DNA of 32,996 nt from Legionella quateirensis (GCF_001467955.1 NZ_LNYR01000034.1:1-32996); one strand, 5' to 3'; counted from the stretch's first letter, positions 1-8,867 are shown. The notes: generated by a model from the sequence alone, not told the origin. Numbers and translations: made by a program.

Positions 1-73
1 ACTCAGAAGTGAAACGAACATGCGCCGATGATAGTGTGAGGTCTCCTCATGCGAAAGTAGGTCATCGCCAGGG
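1..73 (+). rRNA. rrf: 5S ribosomal RNA, 3' portion (partial)
   Basis: The window opens inside a 5S rRNA gene. The stretch beginning ACTCAGAAGTGAAACGAAC and ending GTAGGTCATCGCCAGGG matches the conserved 3' half of gammaproteobacterial 5S rRNA (loop B/C region through helix I). The 5' part lies outside the window, and the exact 3' end is uncertain by a base or two. It is presumably the last gene of an rRNA operon transcribed rightward, since a strong hairpin terminator follows directly. Confidence 0.95.
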
Positions 74-87
74 TTTTATTACAGAAT

Positions 88-113
88 AGCGGCTTTTTAG
101 CCGCTTTTTTTTT
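88..113 (+). terminator. Rho-independent terminator of the rRNA operon
   Basis: A perfect 7-bp stem, AGCGGCT / AGCCGCT, encloses a TTTT loop and runs straight into an uninterrupted run of nine T (105-113). It lies about 15 nt after the 5S rRNA end. This is textbook intrinsic terminator architecture. Confidence 0.93.
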
Positions 114-185
114 ACCTATTATATTGAGTTGGATTTAGCTCTTATTCTTTACTGGACCCAAGGGGATTATATGGAATTCAGGGTG

Positions 186-211
186 AAGGCTGAATTGTTC
201 AACTCAGCCTT
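186..211 (-). terminator. Hairpin downstream of the gor/carbonic anhydrase pair, possible terminator
   Basis: AAGGCTGA (186-193) and TCAGCCTT (204-211) form a perfect 8-bp inverted repeat with a short loop. It sits 7 nt beyond the end of the leftward gene that stops at 218. There is no T-run on the minus-strand 3' side, so it may stabilise the 3' end or terminate only weakly. Confidence 0.45.
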
Positions 212-217
212 GATGAA

Positions 218-754
218 TCAATTCTTAATATACTTGTCTTTTAAGCGAATATAATTTTTTGCTGAGTATTCTATCTGTTCTATTTCATTAATAGATAATT
301 TTCTAACTGCTTGAACTGGCGTACCCATGTATAAATAGCCACTTTCCAAAATTTTCCCTGGTGGTACTAAACTTCCAGCTGCAATGACTACGTGCTCTTT
401 AATATGGGCTGCATCTAAAACTATTGCGCCCATCCCAATGAGGCAATGGTCATCTATAGTGCACCCATGTAACATTGCGTGATGACCGACGGTGATACTG
501 TTACCTAAAATCAGCGGTTTGCCACCCATGGTATAAGGTCCATCATGTGTGACATGAAGTACCGCACTATCCTGGATACTGCAGGAATGACCAATTGTTA
601 TATAATTAACGTCTCCACGGATTACGGCCATAGGCCAGACAGAGACATCATCACCTAAAGTAACGTCTCCTATTACTGCTGATTGGGGATCAATATATAC
701 CCTATCTCCCAATGATGGCCATTTATTGTCAAAACTTCGAATTGTCTTTGTCAT
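218..754 (-). CDS. Gamma-class carbonic anhydrase-like hexapeptide-repeat protein (YrdA/PaaY family)
   Basis: The 178-residue protein consists of left-handed beta-helix hexapeptide repeats (isoleucine/valine-glycine-aspartate periodicity over about residues 24-140) followed by a C-terminal helix. The three zinc-ligand histidines of gamma carbonic anhydrases can be placed at His67 (VLHVTHDGP) and at His91 and His96 (GHHAMLHG). Family members bind metal as trimers; some hydrate CO2 and others have no proven activity, so catalysis is inferred. It lies 3 nt downstream of the glutathione reductase gene on the same strand and is probably cotranscribed with it. Its length is normal for the YrdA/PaaY group. 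Confidence 0.88.
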   Translation of the reverse strand: MTKTIRSFDNKWPSLGDRVYIDPQSAVIGDVTLGDDVSVWPMAVIRGDVNYITIGHSCSIQDSAVLHVTHDGPYTMGGKPLILGNSITVGHHAMLHGCTIDDHCLIGMGAIVLDAAHIKEHVVIAAGSLVPPGKILESGYLYMGTPVQAVRKLSINEIEQIEYSAKNYIRLKDKYIKN

Positions 755-757
755 TAT

Positions 758-2113
758 TTATACCATAGTTACGAATTCTTCTGCACTTGTAGGATGGATG
801 GCAACCGTATTATCAAAATCTTTCTTACACGCGCCCATCTTTATCGCTACTCCAAAACCTTGCAACATTTCATCTGCATTATAACCGATTACGTGAAGGC
901 CAATTATTTTTTCTTTTTTTCCTAAAGTGACTAATTTCATTGCGGTTGGGGTTTTCGTTTCACTTAATGCATCATACATAGGATTGAATTGTGTTTTATA
1001 TATTTTGATTTGTTCCGTGCCATATCGTTCTATAGCTTCTTGTTCACTGAAACCTACAGAACCAATCGGAGGATGACTGAACACTACGGAGCAAATATTA
1101 TCATAGTTGAGCCTGGCCTTGGGTTGTTGGCCAAAAAGTCGGTCTGCAAGGCGTCTGCCAGCAGCAATCGCTACCGGAGTAAGTGCTGGTGCGTTAGTTA
1201 CATCCCCAATTGCATATATTCCTTTAACAGTCGAGTTTTGAAATCGATCAACACGAATGAGACCTTGCTTATCTGTTTTAACTTTTAATTTATCGAGATT
1301 TAAATGGCTTGTTCTGGGCGTTCTGCCAACGGCATAAATAATGACGTCAAGGTCATTTAAAATCGAACCGCTTTGACACTGTATGCTTTTTTTTCCATCA
1401 CTGTGTAAATTGATGCAGTGAGCTTTATGATTAGGATGTACCTTGATACCTTGTTTCAGCATAATTTCATGCAGCATAGTACCAAGCATGCTATCAAACC
1501 TGCTTAATGGTCTGTTGCCTCTCATTAAAAGATGCGTTTCACTTCCTAATGCATTAAGCACACCGGCCAACTCAACTCCGATATATCCACTGCCAATAAT
1601 GGCTACTTTCTGGGGTTGTTTTGTTAAAGAAAAAAATCCATCTGAATCTATAACATGCTGAATGCCATTAATATTGGGTAGGGAAGGTTCCCCGCCTGTA
1701 GCAATAATTATATGATCCGCTTTATATATAGTGTTATCAACTCGCACAGAGTTTTGTTCATGTAGAGCACCTCTACCGTTAATGTGAGTGATATGGAATT
1801 GCTTAAAGCGATTCGCGTAGTTTTCCCGTAAACGTTCAATATATTCATTGCGTTTTGTTATCAGTTTATCCCAGTCAAGCTTTATTCGCACAGGGCTAAA
1901 TCCATAATCATGAGATTTATGCAAAGTTTCAGAGACTAGTGACGCGTTAAACATAATTTTTTTAGGAACGCAGCCTAAATTGACACAGGTCCCACCCAAG
2001 TGTGATTGTTCTATAACAGCTACTTTGGCGCCGTATTGTGCTGCGCGTACAGCGCTGGCTATACCGCCACTTCCGCCACCAAGGACTATCAGATCAAATT
2101 GTTTTTTTGTCAT
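758..2113 (-). CDS. gor: Glutathione-disulfide reductase
   Basis: A 451-residue FAD/NADPH flavoprotein that reduces oxidised glutathione in the cytoplasm. The N-terminal FAD fold has GGGSGG at 12-17, followed by the redox disulfide Cys43-Val-Asn-Leu-Gly-Cys48. A second Rossmann motif ([11 protein letters not shown], about residue 170) is followed by arginines spaced as in NADPH-dependent Gor ([13 protein letters not shown]), which supports NADPH over NADH. The FAD-binding YAIGD motif lies near residue 300. The dimerisation domain ends in [11 protein letters not shown], where His440 is the catalytic base expected to act across the dimer. Trypanothione reductase and other disulfide reductases are less likely because the best resemblance I recall is to enterobacterial Gor. 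It is first in a two-gene leftward unit and divergent from the ABC export operon. Confidence 0.93.
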   Translation of the reverse strand: MTKKQFDLIVLGGGSGGIASAVRAAQYGAKVAVIEQSHLGGTCVNLGCVPKKIMFNASLVSETLHKSHDYGFSPVRIKLDWDKLITKRNEYIERLRENYANRFKQFHITHINGRGALHEQNSVRVDNTIYKADHIIIATGGEPSLPNINGIQHVIDSDGFFSLTKQPQKVAIIGSGYIGVELAGVLNALGSETHLLMRGNRPLSRFDSMLGTMLHEIMLKQGIKVHPNHKAHCINLHSDGKKSIQCQSGSILNDLDVIIYAVGRTPRTSHLNLDKLKVKTDKQGLIRVDRFQNSTVKGIYAIGDVTNAPALTPVAIAAGRRLADRLFGQQPKARLNYDNICSVVFSHPPIGSVGFSEQEAIERYGTEQIKIYKTQFNPMYDALSETKTPTAMKLVTLGKKEKIIGLHVIGYNADEMLQGFGVAIKMGACKKDFDNTVAIHPTSAEEFVTMV

Positions 2114-2251
2114 AGGATACTTATAGAAAATAAATTAATAGTAGCAGTTACTGTAATTCTCACCAAATTTTTTTGTTTATTTACCGTAACTTGCACAAAT
2201 AGCAAAAACAGCTCACTATTAATGTATATATCATTAAAGCATCGAATGTTT

Positions 2252-3193
2252 ATGCGTTTAAAATCATTATTCATTTTTATCATGATTATGATCCTTAATG
2301 GTTGCAACAGTAACAAGCATGAGCAATTTGAAGGATATGTAGAAGGAGAGAACATATTTCTTGCCTCCCCGTTCTATGGTGTATTGAACCATCTGGCAGT
2401 ACAGCGTGGACAACAAGTAAAGAAGGGCGCGTTATTATATAGTCTGGATCCTAATCCTCAGTTAATGAACATTATTCAGATTCAGGGCGAACTAGCGCAG
2501 GCAAAAAGCCAACTCACTGATTTAAAGAGGCCGCGACGTCCTGAGGAAATTGATGCAATCGAAGCACAAATTCAACAGACAAATGCTCAAATAACATTAG
2601 CAGATATAAGAGTATCTCGTTACCAAAAGTTAGTGGACAAACAGGCTTCAGATAAGGACAGTCTTGATGCTGCTTTAGCTTACTTGCAACAACAAAAAGA
2701 ATTAAAATTGCAATATGAAGCCAATTTGGCATTGGCAAAATTAGGAAGTCGAGAAGATTTGATCGCAGCCCAACAAGGCGTGGTTGATTCATTAATAGCT
2801 AAATTGAATATTTCGCAATGGGAATTAGCTCAGAAAACCATTTATGCGCCAGCAGATGGCGTTATTTTTGATACTTATTATCGAACGGGTGAATATGTTG
2901 CCGCACAACAATCTGTCTTGTCTTTGTTAACTCCTGAAAACATTCGAATTGAATTTTTTGTGCCTTTGGAATTTTTAGCTCAATTAAAAGTGGGCCAAAA
3001 AATCAGTTTTGATTGTGACGGATGTCAAAAAAATAATCCCGCGGTGATTAGCTATATTTCTCCGGATGCTGAATATTTGCCACCGTTGGTTTATAGCCAG
3101 GATAATAGTTCAAAATTAGTATTCAGGATAAAAGCACGAATTAATAATTCCTCTTTATTCAAGCCTGGTCAACCCGTAATGGTGAACTTGTAA
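2252..3193 (+). CDS. HlyD-family membrane-fusion lipoprotein of an ABC exporter
   Basis: Periplasmic adaptor subunit, 313 residues from the chosen ATG at 2252. This start puts a basic MRLK and a hydrophobic stretch before a lipobox-like LNGC, so the mature protein should be anchored through the cysteine at about residue 18. After the signal come half a lipoyl domain, an alpha-helical hairpin rich in Gln/Ala/Leu, the second lipoyl half (IYAPADGVIF) and a beta-barrel domain. This is the layout of YbhG-type adaptors. The open frame extends upstream to 2006, but that part overlaps the divergent gor gene and has no family resemblance. ATG 2246 is an alternative start; neither has a strong ribosome-binding site. 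The stop overlaps the next start as TAATG, indicating translational coupling to the ATPase. Confidence 0.87.
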   Translation: MRLKSLFIFIMIMILNGCNSNKHEQFEGYVEGENIFLASPFYGVLNHLAVQRGQQVKKGALLYSLDPNPQLMNIIQIQGELAQAKSQLTDLKRPRRPEEIDAIEAQIQQTNAQITLADIRVSRYQKLVDKQASDKDSLDAALAYLQQQKELKLQYEANLALAKLGSREDLIAAQQGVVDSLIAKLNISQWELAQKTIYAPADGVIFDTYYRTGEYVAAQQSVLSLLTPENIRIEFFVPLEFLAQLKVGQKISFDCDGCQKNNPAVISYISPDAEYLPPLVYSQDNSSKLVFRIKARINNSSLFKPGQPVMVNL

Positions 3194-4131
3194 TGAGCAC
3201 CTCAGATTCAAATATAATAATTGATGTAAAAGGACTTCGTAAGAGTTTTGGACAAAGAGTTGTAGTGAATAATATTGATTTAATGGTAGAAAAGGGAGAA
3301 GTGTTTGGTTTTCTCGGACCCAATGGAAGTGGGAAAACTACAACAATACGGATGATATGCGGTTTATTAAAAGCCGATGCGGGACAAGGTACCTGTTTAG
3401 GCTTTGATATATTAACTCAATCTGATCGAATTAAGGAGCGAGTTGGTTATATGACTCAAAAATTCAGCTTATATACTGAATTATCAATTGAAGAAAATCT
3501 GATATTTATCGCACGGGTTTATGGAATATCTAATCGAAACAAACGAGTTGCTGAATCTTTGGATAAATTGGGTTTAACGGACAGGAGAAAGCAACTGACT
3601 GGAGAATTATCAGGTGGTTGGAAACAACGTGTAGCACTTGCAACCTGTTTAATTCACAATCCCGAGCTGCTGCTGCTCGATGAACCAACTGCAGGGGTTG
3701 ATCCCATTGCAAGACGGGAATTTTGGGATCAAATTCATTTTCTGAGTCAAGAAGGCATCACTACTTTTGTTTCTACTCACTATATGGATGAAGCAGAACG
3801 TTGCACACGAATAGCTTATTTGGCTTATGGTAAACTTTTAACAACCGGGACAGTATCAGAAGTAATTGATGAAACTCATTTGAAGACATGGGAAATCAAA
3901 GGAAATGTGACTACTTCTTTATTACAGCATGCGAAAAAAATTCCTGGGGTGATTCAATCGGCCTTATTTGGAAACCTTATCCATGTATGCGGTTACAATA
4001 CTGAATTAATTGAGGAAGGATTGAAGCAATTAAGCTCACACTATTCAATTCAATGGTTTTCAATACAACCTACTCTTGAAGACGCATTTATCAGCTTAGT
4101 AAATAAATCACCGGAGCCTTTTGTTGACTAG
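3193..4131 (+). CDS. ABC exporter ATP-binding protein (YbhF/DrrA-like)
   Basis: Cytoplasmic nucleotide-binding subunit, 312 residues. All ABC motifs are present: Walker A GPNGSGKTT at 42-50, signature LSGGWKQR from residue 139, Walker B LLLLDEP with Asp163-Glu164, and the H-loop histidine at 196 (STHYMDEAER). A C-terminal extension of about 90 residues is typical of DrrA/YbhF-type drug or lipid exporters. The ATG overlaps the stop of the adaptor gene by one base, and the permease gene starts inside its 3' end. YbhF in E. coli carries two ATPase cassettes; this protein has one. The substrate cannot be deduced from sequence. Confidence 0.93.
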   Translation: MSTSDSNIIIDVKGLRKSFGQRVVVNNIDLMVEKGEVFGFLGPNGSGKTTTIRMICGLLKADAGQGTCLGFDILTQSDRIKERVGYMTQKFSLYTELSIEENLIFIARVYGISNRNKRVAESLDKLGLTDRRKQLTGELSGGWKQRVALATCLIHNPELLLLDEPTAGVDPIARREFWDQIHFLSQEGITTFVSTHYMDEAERCTRIAYLAYGKLLTTGTVSEVIDETHLKTWEIKGNVTTSLLQHAKKIPGVIQSALFGNLIHVCGYNTELIEEGLKQLSSHYSIQWFSIQPTLEDAFISLVNKSPEPFVD

Positions 4132-5257
4132 AGGAAGCCTGAACCGCTTGTTAGCGGTAATGATTAAAGAGTTTGTGCAGATGTCACGCGATAGAGTGAC
4201 TTTAGGCATGATCATCGGTATTCCTCTGATGCAGTTAATTTTATTTGGCTTTGCCATCAATACGAATCCACGTAATTTGCCAACGGCAGTTGTTAATCCG
4301 GATAATACGCCATTAAGCAGACGTATACTAACCAGTATGGAAAACTCAACCTACTTTAATTTTATCAGCTCAAAGACTGATGAAAAGGAAGCAAGTTGGA
4401 TGCTGAAAACAGGTAAAGTTCAATTTGTAGTCAGTTTCCCACCCAATTTTACCCGAGATGTCATTCGCGGTTTACATCCTCCCTTGTTACTTGAAGCTGA
4501 TGCAACGGATCCTGCAGCAACAAGCCGTGCGGTTTCAGTGTTCACAGAGCTTGCCAGTCTTTCATTAAATGAAGATCTTAATGGACCTCTTTCATCGTTA
4601 AAACCTAAATCAACACCTTATCAACCCGAGATACATGCCATTTATAATCCATTGGCCATTACTGCATTTAACATTGTTCCAGGGCTTTTGGGAGTGGTTT
4701 TAACCATGACTATGGTTATAGTGACCGCCTTGGTGATTACCAGAGAAAATGAACGTGGAACTATGGAAACTTTACTTTCAACGCCGTTGAAGCCCATGGA
4801 AGTAATGGCTGGAAAATTAATCCCCTTTGTGTTGGTAGGCTTTATCCAGGTAACATTAATTTTGTTAATGGCCAAATTGCTGTTTTCCATTCCGATACAA
4901 GGCAGCATCTTGTTATTATTGTTACTGAGTCTTCCCTTTATTGCAGCAAATCTGTCAGTCGGACTCACTTTTTCTACGCTGGCGTCTAATCAGCTCCAGG
5001 CAGTACAAGGTGCCATGTTTTTTTTCCTTCCTTCAATTTTATTGTCTGGATTTATGTTTCCATTTAGAGGGATGCCTGAATGGGCTCAATGGGTAGGAAG
5101 TATTTTGCCACTTTCTCATTATTTAATCATAGTTCGTGGAATTTTATTAAAAGGCAATGGTTTTGCTGAAGTATGGTATGAGATCGTCCCTATACTACTC
5201 TTTACTTTCGTAGTGCTTTTTATAGGTTTTAAACGTTATAGGAAAACATTGGATTAA
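4124..5257 (+). CDS. ABC-2 type transporter permease (YbhS/YbhR-like)
   Basis: Inner-membrane subunit of about 377 residues. It has one N-terminal membrane helix (LGMIIGIPLMQLILFGFAI), a soluble periplasmic domain to about residue 175, then five hydrophobic segments, as in ABC-2 exporters of the YbhS family. The motif TRENERGTMETLLSTPL, a family hallmark, precedes the third helix. The start is not an ATG: TTG codons at 4121 and 4124 follow GGAG (4113-4116), and 4124 has the better spacing of 7 nt. The first in-frame ATG (4160) would remove 12 residues and has no clear ribosome-binding site. Only one permease gene is present, so the pore is presumably a homodimer. Confidence 0.9.
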   Translation: MTRGSLNRLLAVMIKEFVQMSRDRVTLGMIIGIPLMQLILFGFAINTNPRNLPTAVVNPDNTPLSRRILTSMENSTYFNFISSKTDEKEASWMLKTGKVQFVVSFPPNFTRDVIRGLHPPLLLEADATDPAATSRAVSVFTELASLSLNEDLNGPLSSLKPKSTPYQPEIHAIYNPLAITAFNIVPGLLGVVLTMTMVIVTALVITRENERGTMETLLSTPLKPMEVMAGKLIPFVLVGFIQVTLILLMAKLLFSIPIQGSILLLLLLSLPFIAANLSVGLTFSTLASNQLQAVQGAMFFFLPSILLSGFMFPFRGMPEWAQWVGSILPLSHYLIIVRGILLKGNGFAEVWYEIVPILLFTFVVLFIGFKRYRKTLD

Positions 5258-5269
5258 ATTTAATAGGTT

Positions 5270-5355
5270 AGGGCATGTTGATAATACCTATTTCGACGCC
5301 CCGTGATTTGTTTCCGGGACGTTGGTAATATGTTGATGAATTGTCAACACACCCT
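5270..5355. repeat. 86-bp palindromic MITE-like element
   Basis: Imperfect terminal inverted repeats, AGGGCATGTTGATAA (5270-5284) and TTGTCAACACACCCT (5341-5355), match at 12 of 15 positions. Internal arms GACGCCCCG and CGGGACGT also pair, so nearly the whole element can fold into one hairpin. It fills most of the space between the permease gene and the convergent adenosine deaminase gene. It has no coding capacity. It could be a non-autonomous transposon relic or act as a bidirectional terminator. I see no convincing target-site duplication. Confidence 0.6.
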
Positions 5356-5382
5356 ACTTACTTTCAAATATCAATTTGAATC

Positions 5383-6357
5383 TTATATTTGTTCCAACAG
5401 CTCTTTTCGGGTCTTCTCGTCTACAAAAGCTGCTTCTATAGCCATTTTGGTTATTTCATTCATGGTTTTATCACTGTATTGATAAGATTCCTGAACACGT
5501 TGATATTCCTGGGCCAGTGTGGTGCTCATGAATGGAGGATCATCTGAGCTGATGCTTACTTTGATGCCAGCATCATAAAGTTTGGGGAACGGATGACTGT
5601 TCATATCTTTAAATAAACCTAAAAAGATATTACTGGTAGGGCAAACTTCCAACGCGATTCCTCTGTCTTTAACCATAGCCATAGTTTCGGGAGAGTGTAT
5701 TACATTAACTCCATGGCCAATTCTCTTTATAGGAAGATGTTCCATGGCTTCAACCATACCTCTAGCGCTATCAAATTCACCAGCATGAACGGTACATTCC
5801 AATCCTGCATCTGCGGCGATCTGATAGGCTCGAGTAAACAGTTTTGGAGGGAATTTTGCTTCGTCTCCGCCCAAACCAAATCCTGTCACACACGGAAATT
5901 GATCAATGCCAGCCTGCCGTGCAACTCGTTCACAGGCTTCAACTCCGAAGTGACGCACAGCGGTGTTTATAATTCGTCCAACGATATTAAATTGATCTTT
6001 GGCATCGTCAATAGCCTGTTGGATTGCAGCGAGATGCTCTCGAGATGGAATTCCGCTGGAACGTTCCGCATGATCTGGTGAGTACATCATTTCAATATAT
6101 ATGGCGTTTTCCAGGGCATTAGTTCTTAGATAATCAAAGGTAATGTCATAATAATCCTGGGGGACTTTAATTACTGCGGCCAAGGTGTCATATACTTTGA
6201 GGAAATCAAGAAAATCTTTTGATAAATAGCTTTCACCATCTGGCGCAATAAGCCCTGAAGGCAAGGTTAATTTATTGCGTTTAGCAAGTTTTACAGCTAA
6301 ATCTGGTGAAATGGATCCTTCTAAATGTACGTGCAATTCCGCTTTTTTTAATTTCAT
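5383..6357 (-). CDS. add: Adenosine deaminase family protein
   Basis: A 324-residue metal-dependent TIM-barrel deaminase, expected to convert adenosine to inosine for purine salvage. The zinc ligands are in place: His9 and His11 in HVHLEG near the N-terminus, His191 in the HAGE motif whose Glu194 is the proton donor, then RIGHGVN with the catalytic histidine, EVCPTSN, and Asp272-Asp273 in SSDDPPF. The length is normal. The SSDDPPF variant differs from the TDDP form of E. coli Add and is shared by several related deaminases. Adenine deaminase or a modified-nucleoside deaminase therefore cannot be excluded. It is transcribed alone, convergent with the ABC operon and divergent from a small gene. 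Confidence 0.87.
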   Translation of the reverse strand: MKLKKAELHVHLEGSISPDLAVKLAKRNKLTLPSGLIAPDGESYLSKDFLDFLKVYDTLAAVIKVPQDYYDITFDYLRTNALENAIYIEMMYSPDHAERSSGIPSREHLAAIQQAIDDAKDQFNIVGRIINTAVRHFGVEACERVARQAGIDQFPCVTGFGLGGDEAKFPPKLFTRAYQIAADAGLECTVHAGEFDSARGMVEAMEHLPIKRIGHGVNVIHSPETMAMVKDRGIALEVCPTSNIFLGLFKDMNSHPFPKLYDAGIKVSISSDDPPFMSTTLAQEYQRVQESYQYSDKTMNEITKMAIEAAFVDEKTRKELLEQI

Positions 6358-6450
6358 TACTTAGCCTTTTTACTTTTGAAGAAGCTTAATGGTAACTTAG
6401 TTAAAAAAACGATAAAATACCTATTAAGAATAAAGTTTTTTGGAATTGGT

Positions 6451-6636
6451 ATGACTGAACATGATATAGATAAAGCCTATGTAAGCCCTTATGATAAGTT
6501 TTTCTTTGAATTTGATGCGACTCATAAGAAATCAGCATCGCAAATTAAAGAAATTAAAAAGCATGAACGCATTGCTTGCATGAGAGATAATAAAGACTAT
6601 AAGGATGATAAGGGCGAGATTTGGGAAGAGTTTTAA
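6451..6636 (+). CDS. Small conserved protein, possibly the CBU_0585 family
   Basis: A 61-residue charged soluble protein with no signal or membrane segment. It starts MTEHDIDKAYVSPYDKF, has a lysine-rich middle (KSASQIKEIKKHERIA) and ends in the acidic GEIWEEF. This pattern recalls from memory the small Coxiella/Legionella family called CBU_0585, whose function is unknown; I could not check this. The open frame extends upstream to a TTG at 6376, but ATG 6451 is preceded by GGA about 6 nt before it, and the upstream residues look like translated leader. It is divergent from adenosine deaminase with 93 bp between the starts. Confidence 0.68.
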   Translation: MTEHDIDKAYVSPYDKFFFEFDATHKKSASQIKEIKKHERIACMRDNKDYKDDKGEIWEEF

Positions 6637-6664
6637 TACCCTTTCTCGAGAAGTTCTAAACGCT

Positions 6665-6718
6665 ATCCTCACCAGGGCATCGAGACGAGGCTACTGCCTC
6701 TCCTCAGCCCGAAAGGAT
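6665..6718. repeat. Compact nested palindrome in a convergent intergenic region
   Basis: Four successive stems nest without conflict: ATCC/GGAT (6665-6668 with 6715-6718), GGGC/GCCC (6675-6678 with 6707-6710), GAG/CTC (6682-6684 with 6703-6705) and GAGGC/GCCTC (6687-6691 with 6696-6700), closed by a TACT loop. It lies between two convergent transcripts (6636 and 6774). There is no T-run on either side, so it is not a standard intrinsic terminator. It may be a REP-like repeat, an mRNA 3'-end stabiliser or part of a small RNA. Confidence 0.5.
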
Positions 6719-6773
6719 CCGAGTGCAATCCTTAACTTTTAATGGTGGTAGTTAATACTATTAATCGAACAAA

Positions 6774-8027
6774 CTATCCCAGGAAGGTATGCAGTAGCTT
6801 GTAAGAAATGATGGTCAAAATCGATGCGGCTGGTAACGTTAAAACCCAGGACATAAAAATATTGCGTATCACGATAAGATTCAATGCGCCGATACCTCTG
6901 GCCAGACCTACTCCCAGAACTGCACCTACCAATGTTTGAGTTGCTGATACTGGAATCCCCGTACTTGTGGCGACAACTACTGTGGTGGCTGCAGAAAGAG
7001 TTGCTGCAAAGGCTCGACTGGGAGTTAATGCCGTAATAGCACTCCCCACTGTTTCAATGACCTTTCTACCATACATTAATAAACCAGCAATAACTCCAGT
7101 GCAACCTAACAGGATGATCCAGGATGGATAATTATTGGCATCAAACACTTGATTGGCATTCATGACCAGACTATAGACTATAGTAAGTGGGCCTACTGCC
7201 AGAGCAACATCATTGGAGCCATGTGCAAAAGCCATTGCACATGCAGTCATAGCCATTAAAACTGCAAAATATTTCTCAACCTGGATAAAACGTTCTCTGC
7301 GTCTGATTTTCGGATTTTCAGGAATGCGTTTTATAATTATTATCCCTGTGATGGTGATAATAATGCTGGTAGCAAGAGTAACCGCCAAATCCTGTTTGAA
7401 ATTCAAATGAATGTCAAAATGATTCAATCCTTTAAAAACAGTAATAAAGGACAATATTGAACCGATGAGGAAGAGATAGATGGGTATATACAGTTTGGCT
7501 TTAGTTAAAGGGTTTCGTTTAACAAAGATAGTTTGTTGAATACTGATAAATAAGGCGTAGGCTGTGATTCCTGAAATCATAGGAGAAGTAACCCATCCTA
7601 TGGCTATTCGAGCAACTTGATTCCAATGTATGGCATCCGGACCAAGAACCATTGCTCCAAATCCAACCATGGATCCAACTAAAGCATTGGTAATGGAAAC
7701 TGGAACACCTAGATAACTGGCCAGATTCATCCATATCGTACAGGCCATTAATACACCTAACATACCTTCAATTAGAATTAACGGCTCATTGGATAATTGA
7801 CTGGTGTTAATGATCCCGTCCCTCATGGTTTCAGTAACGCCATTTCCTCCTAAAAAAGCTCCGGCAAATTCAAAAATTATAGCAATGAGCATGGCTTGTC
7901 GAACGGTTACAGCCTTTGAGCCCATAGTGGTACTCATCACATTGGCTAAATCATTAGCCCCAACGCCCCAAGTCATTAAGAAACATAGAACAACGGCTAC
8001 TAAAAGAAACAAAATTGAATAATCCAT
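6774..8027 (-). CDS. pit: Pit-family inorganic phosphate transporter
   Basis: A 417-residue multispanning inner-membrane protein that imports phosphate (as a metal-phosphate complex) with protons. The two inverted halves of the PiT fold each carry the signature: GANDLANVMSTTMGSKAV near residue 23 and AHGSNDVALAVGP near residue 270. About ten hydrophobic segments are visible, with a basic cytoplasmic stretch (RIPENPKIRRRERF) between the halves. It lies 9 bp downstream of a DUF47/PhoU-like gene, a pairing common for low-affinity phosphate transporters. Sulfate or other anion permeases of the same fold are less likely given both ND signatures. Confidence 0.93.
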   Translation of the reverse strand: MDYSILFLLVAVVLCFLMTWGVGANDLANVMSTTMGSKAVTVRQAMLIAIIFEFAGAFLGGNGVTETMRDGIINTSQLSNEPLILIEGMLGVLMACTIWMNLASYLGVPVSITNALVGSMVGFGAMVLGPDAIHWNQVARIAIGWVTSPMISGITAYALFISIQQTIFVKRNPLTKAKLYIPIYLFLIGSILSFITVFKGLNHFDIHLNFKQDLAVTLATSIIITITGIIIIKRIPENPKIRRRERFIQVEKYFAVLMAMTACAMAFAHGSNDVALAVGPLTIVYSLVMNANQVFDANNYPSWIILLGCTGVIAGLLMYGRKVIETVGSAITALTPSRAFAATLSAATTVVVATSTGIPVSATQTLVGAVLGVGLARGIGALNLIVIRNIFMSWVLTLPAASILTIISYKLLHTFLG

Positions 8028-8036
8028 AGGAATTTA

Positions 8037-8708
8037 CTACCTGGCTATAAGAATTTGAAGTCGACCACCAACTGTCTGAGCATTGTCGGCCAATTCGCCA
8101 ATCCATTGGACTAATTTATAAAGGAACATAATATCTATTGCTGATAATTCCTTTTCCAACTCGAAGATACCATGACGAATATCAGCAAGTTTTTCATCGC
8201 TGTCATGTTCTATTTCATCTAGTTTAAGGATCATTTCCTCAACAATTTTTACTTCACTGCCTCTGAATCCGGTTTCAAGTAACTCATCAAGTTCATTGAT
8301 TGCTTTACACGCTTGTTTTGAGGCATCCAGACAACGGTGTAAAAAAGGCATAAATACGGGTATTAATGGTTCTGGTATGGTCATTTGTCGACTGGTAATT
8401 AAACCGGCAATATCCTCTGCTTTGTTGGCAATTCTGTCCTGGGCACTTAAAAGTTCGAGTAAATCAGTACGTGAAACAGGCAGAAACAGCCCTGTAGGAA
8501 GATGCAGTCGTAAATCACGTTTGATTAAATCAGCTTCTTTTTCTAAAGAAACAATTTTTTCTTTAATAGAGTTAGCTGTGTTCCAATCTTTTTTTAACAC
8601 CGCTTCAAAAAATGGGTAAAGCTGTTTTGCGCATTGATGTGCTTTGCGGATGTGTTGCTCAATTGGCCTTATTGGTGATGGCCCAAACATATTAAAAATG
8701 CTACCCAT
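8037..8708 (-). CDS. DUF47 (PhoU-like, TIGR00153) protein, Pit partner
   Basis: A 223-residue all-helical cytoplasmic protein. It begins MGSIFNMFGPSPIRPIEQH and contains the DUF47/PhoU-like acidic metal-binding helices, including KIVSLEKEADLIKRDLR and DEIEHDSDEKLADIR. Members are encoded next to Pit transporters and are thought to modulate phosphate uptake, by analogy with PhoU. It is the promoter-proximal gene of the pair, so regulator and transporter are made together. No strong ribosome-binding site precedes the ATG at 8708; AGGGA lies about 10 nt upstream. Confidence 0.88.
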   Translation of the reverse strand: MGSIFNMFGPSPIRPIEQHIRKAHQCAKQLYPFFEAVLKKDWNTANSIKEKIVSLEKEADLIKRDLRLHLPTGLFLPVSRTDLLELLSAQDRIANKAEDIAGLITSRQMTIPEPLIPVFMPFLHRCLDASKQACKAINELDELLETGFRGSEVKIVEEMILKLDEIEHDSDEKLADIRHGIFELEKELSAIDIMFLYKLVQWIGELADNAQTVGGRLQILIAR

Positions 8709-8867
8709 AATGTTCGTATCCCTGAAGACAGATTGAAGCGATTATACCCAAACTTTTGAAGGAACAAAACTACTCATTTTACTCCATTTATTCAACTTCA
8801 ATATTTCAGTGCTACAATCAAATATAAAGGAAGTTCTTTAACTCAATAGACAGGGAGTGTTGCCATT

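Noticed and set aside
2006..2251. Upstream extension of the membrane-fusion protein gene
   Set aside because: It overlaps the divergent gor start, and the added residues place the signal peptide and lipobox in the middle of the protein.
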